A model generated the notes under the pieces. The model had not been told where the DNA came from. It ran no database searches and saw only the letters and a list, made by a program, of their open reading frames with translations. Source: Archegozetes longisetosus (lineage: Eukaryota > Arthropoda > Arachnida > Sarcoptiformes > Trhypochthoniidae). From it: a DNA stretch of 64,000 nt. The stretch is taken from contig JAEMBT020000125.1 in assembly GCA_018873245.2 (NCBI GenBank), forward strand, positions 1 to 64,000, given 5' to 3'. Shown here one piece after another: positions 60,985-64,000 of this stretch. The stretch's first letter is position 1, and the number at the start of each line of letters is the position of its first letter. The position numbers and the translations under genes were made by a program.

Positions 60985-61305
60985 CTGTGGACAAATATGA
61001 AAATCACTTATCTCTAAATATGTCTACTTTAAATAGAGCTCCGACCAGAAAGTTAACTCTATATTCTGAACATCTTCTTTAGAGGGACAAGTGGAAAATA
61101 TATATATATTAATTTAATACTTAACCTCGCCTTTCATTTATTTTTAAATTTTACCTACAATTTGTACTTACATTATATTTTGTCTTATACTCAGCCTCGC
61201 ATTTACAATTTTATCTTTATTTTTTTACCAATTTATATACGTATATCTACACTAACGTATGAAAACCATATAATTTCGAATACTTCCTCAAAGTAATATA
61301 CCGAT
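60985..61305. other. Spacer or intron between minus-strand genes
   Basis: AT-rich, with a (TA)n run near 61100. No exon for the downstream gene could be placed with confidence. Confidence 0.35.
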
Positions 61306-62040
61306 CTAGCTCACGACGGAGGACTCGTTAATGTGCCCGCATCCAGCATTAACGGATGTCGAATCAGTTTTTAACAAACTCCCAGTTTTATGGCATGCGC
61401 CAACCGAGGACATTTGACGAGGGAAAAGGAAGTTAAAAAACGCTCTACAGCCACTGAGTGTGCTCTCAAGTTCAAAAGTGTTGTACCGATCCTCCCAACC
61501 GATCCATTCCACGAGGAATCGATCTTCCAACATCTTGCCATTCCAAATTTTCGATCGAGCAACAACACTCTCGATTTGATATTCCCCAGTTACTCTATCA
61601 CGTCTGGGATGGTTAAAAACTTGGTCGATTCGAGGAGGAAGCTCGCCAAAAGGTTCTTGAAGAATGAGATTAACAGGCGAATATGGCGGATGACCATCAC
61701 TCTCCGTTGAAGAGATAACCTGATTCAACGTTAGAGTATCACGTGCGTCTGAACAAGAGACGTTTTCAACAAGAGTCTCAACTTCTGCACAATCCTTTCC
61801 ACTATGTAATTTTTTGTACTCTAAAGAAATCAATGATCATTATCAGTTAGCAATATTAATCAATTATTGCACATACGTTTGGTTGGCATGCTTTCTGTTT
61901 CAGATCTGGATCCTTCCCGATGGTTAAAAAACTTTTAATAGAAAAATAAAATAATCAAATATTCTCTTAACAGATTTTTGACATTTTCATACTTACCACA
62001 AAAATAGAAGCTTTACCAAAAGTAAATACACAATCTAAAA
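61306..62040 (-). CDS. Chromodomain protein
   Basis: A probable chromatin reader. Exons: 61306-61820, 61877-61931 and at least part of 61997-62040; introns of 56 and 65 nt have clean ends (GTATGT...TTTAG, GTAAGT...AAAAG) and all phases agree. The start codon is not certain; the ATG in exon 61877-61931 is one option. The chromodomain (about 61580-61410) reads EYQIESVVARSK, then RFLVEWIGWEDRYNTFELES. By position, the methyl-lysine cage of HP1-type domains would be Tyr (EYQ), Trp (VEW) and Trp in place of the third aromatic (GW), so binding to methylated histone tails is plausible. The C-terminal 40 residues are Ser/Thr-rich, with no chromoshadow domain. It differs from the chromodomain of the Polinton integrase. 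Confidence 0.7.
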
Positions 62041-62070
62041 TATTAACTTAAAGGAAAATAGCTAACACAC

Positions 62071-62337
62071 TTTGATTTAATTGCAATAAAAAAATGAGTG
62101 ACAACGAAAATTTTAAGATTGAAATGTATCGTTATGTTAGTTTACAATTCAGACGTGTAGTAATTTTTTACGTAATAAATTTGCGACAAATATCAAATCG
62201 TAGTTTTGAAAGTTTTGTTTATCACAAATTTATTACGTAAATGAATTAATACACGTCTGAATAGAAAACTAACAACGATCCTTTTCAATCTTGAAATTTT
62301 CGTTATTGTCACTCATTTTTATCGCAATTAAATCAAA
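62071..62337. mobile_element. Palindromic MITE-like element
   Basis: Arms of about 115 bp (62071-62186 and 62224-62337) starting TTTGATTTAATTGC and containing AATGAGTGACAA and TTACGTAATAAATTTG, nearly perfect reverse complements around a 37-bp loop. It lies just upstream of the chromodomain gene. Confidence 0.8.
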
Positions 62338-62717
62338 TTTGAGTTGATATTAATCAGAAATTATATTCATTTATATGACACTATTTTATGAGTTTCAGAT
62401 TTATTTTATTATAAATGAAAACAATCATGTACATATATTTGTTTAAGATTAAATGCGTTAACGTCACTCATTTTTTTCCGTCTAAGTTGGACGAATAATA
62501 CACATTTTTACTTATGCTTTTACAACTTCTAAATCTCCTACTTTTAAAATTGCTTTTCTATTTTTAAAAATACATTTCAAGGATATCAAAAATATTTCTC
62601 GGTATCTTCTTTTCAGTCAACTGCTTAAACAGACAGGACCACCAACAGTTGTTGAATGCTCCTTGAGTATCAAGCGAAATTAGAAAAACATTAATTTCTA
62701 ATTTTGCTATAACTGGA
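62338..62717. other. Spacer
   Basis: No gene. A GTCACTCATTTTTTT line at about 62464 resembles part of the palindromic element next door. A short hairpin (AAATTAGAAA/TTTCTAATTT) lies at about 62677-62704. Confidence 0.4.
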
Positions 62718-63047
62718 TTCAAAGTTTTGGGTGTTCGCCCAGGTGTCGGGGTCGACGAAGTGGCCCGAGTGATTCACAGTCAGGTGGTTAAATCCTTGGG
62801 CGTCCAGTCCATTGTAGGACTTCCAGCAGCTCGTCATAGCCGTCGTTCATGCCTCGACATGTCGATCAATGATAGCCAATATGTTAGATATTTTGTTATA
62901 TTTAAAGTATGGTTTGCTTGCAAAGATTATATCAATTTTAACCTCTTCTACATTTTTAACTAGTTCGCACATAAGTAGCTTGCAATGTTGTAAATTTATT
63001 TGCATGCAATTTATTTTGTTAGACAAATTCTGTTTTTCATTACACAA
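62718..63047 (-). mobile_element. Non-LTR retrotransposon scrap
   Basis: The minus-strand frame 63047-62847 contains INCMQINLQHCKLLMCELV and KIDIIFASKPYF, the typical start of the AP-endonuclease domain in Jockey/R1-type LINEs (Q-I-N-L-x-H ... P-Y). The adjacent stretch 62718-62875 is strikingly GC-rich for this window and open on the plus strand; it may be a second LINE fragment. Confidence 0.5.
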
Positions 63048-63087
63048 TCTATTTTACTTTCTACTTGTTTCTTAATATATATATATA

Positions 63088-64000
63088 CACCTGACGCAGA
63101 AATTAGGTTGACTCGCAAAATCTTTATAACTTTTGACTGGATTAACTGATTTTGAAAATTTTGTCATCAAATTAATCAAGTATAAATGTAAATTCTTAAA
63201 ATGTAACTCATTTTGAAAATAAAATATGGAAGACGAAATATTCCAGTTCAAATGAATAAGTAGAAAAATTAAGAGAAAAACAAATTTATTGAATTTATTT
63301 CAAAATTTCAATATCTTGTGTGACCCCCCCTGTGACAAACGAACAGCCTCGAGTCTGCGAGGCATCGATTCCAATAAATCTATGAAGTAACCCTTATAAG
63401 TAGGGTTCGATAGCTTTGCATGTACTCTATTAAAAGCACTCAACAAGTCTCTTATCGAACCAAATGCTTCAAAATCGAGCCAATGTTCTCGACGGATTCA
63501 AATCAGAAGACTGAAAAATCAATAAATCAGAAAAAATCGACAATTAATAATTCGCAAATACTTTGCATGTGGTAAAACGAAAACTTCGTGTTGCCCGATG
63601 TTCCGGGTTATCCAATCTCTAACATGATTCGAATTGTGCACCGGATGGTTGTCGTACAAAATTAAAACGTTTCCATCATCGAAATGTGTTTGCATATATG
63701 GAATCAGAGAATTGTCTAAAAATTCAGTGTAGCACTCTTGTCAGACGATCAACTGGAAATATCGGTCCCATGAAAACTAAAACCGAAGATGCAGAAATTA
63801 GTAAAACAAAATCAAAATTTTTAAGTTACAAAGCAATAATTGAAACACTGAAACGGTGTGTTATGGATCTGAAAGCTATGTTCTGCTCATCAAATCGTGT
63901 TCCATTCAGCCTCCAGACGTAAACTTTTCCTCTTTCGTCAAAAGAGATAGCGAATTCATCAATCGATATGACTCGTGACCAATCGATTGAATTCCAATCA
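63088..64000 (-). pseudogene. Tc1/mariner transposase pseudogene, continues past the window end
   Basis: The minus-strand coding debris has the first catalytic Asp region (ISIDEFAISFDERGKVYVWR, near 63960), a second in LYDNHPVHNSNHV (near 63640), and a C-terminus SMPRRLEAV (near 63345) ending at TGA 63300. These are the DDE/D transposase landmarks of the Tc1/mariner group. Several stops and frame changes occur near 63490-63760, and an out-of-place AATCAG-rich stretch interrupts the third acidic region. Sequence from 63088 (CACCTGACGCAGAAATTAGG) after a TA run may be the terminal inverted repeat. The other end lies outside the window. Confidence 0.75.

Overview
The window looks like arthropod nuclear DNA. 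It is very AT-rich, and intact genes have short GT-AG introns of about 50-65 nt (longer in the zinc-finger genes). C2H2 zinc-finger genes, a chemoreceptor-like family in tandem and many transposon remains fit a mite, perhaps a spider mite. The species is an inference; nothing in the sequence proves it.

Layout. 0.8-5.4 kb: two tandem paralogous C2H2 zinc-finger genes, the second decayed. 6.3-6.7 kb: a hAT-like MITE with an exact 8-bp target duplication. 8.5-9.1 kb: a retroelement LTR on the minus strand. 10.0-13.7 kb: minus-strand remains, namely an unrecognised multi-ORF gene and the integrase end of a Ty3/gypsy retrotransposon. 13.8-27.5 kb: a Polinton/Maverick element of adintovirus type, bounded by diverged terminal inverted repeats. 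28.1-28.8 and 56.1-56.7 kb: the same minisatellite in opposite orientation. 28.9-30.0 kb: a nested inverted-repeat element. 31.5-52.6 kb: a gustatory-receptor-like gene followed by about 20 kb of degenerate tandem duplications carrying receptor debris, plus a 706-bp palindrome. 57-58.6 kb: a gypsy gag-protease relic broken by a 120-bp palindromic insertion. 60.4-62.1 kb: two multi-exon minus-strand genes, one with a chromodomain. 62-64 kb: a palindromic MITE, a LINE scrap and a Tc1/mariner pseudogene running off the end.

The Polinton carries the full logic of a virus-like self-synthesising transposon: protein-primed DNA polymerase B, a DDE integrase with a C-terminal chromodomain, FtsK/HerA packaging ATPase, adenain-like cysteine protease, major capsid protein, a penton-like protein, a phage-fibre-like protein, a hydrophobic minor core protein and a parvovirus-type phospholipase A2 protein. 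Genes are packed head-to-head and tail-to-tail, and nine start codons lie in a shared TAAATG-like context. The polymerase and integrase are broken by many single-base frameshifts, while the ATPase, fibre and capsid genes are each one open frame. Frameshifts also occur in the host zinc-finger genes, so some may be assembly indels.
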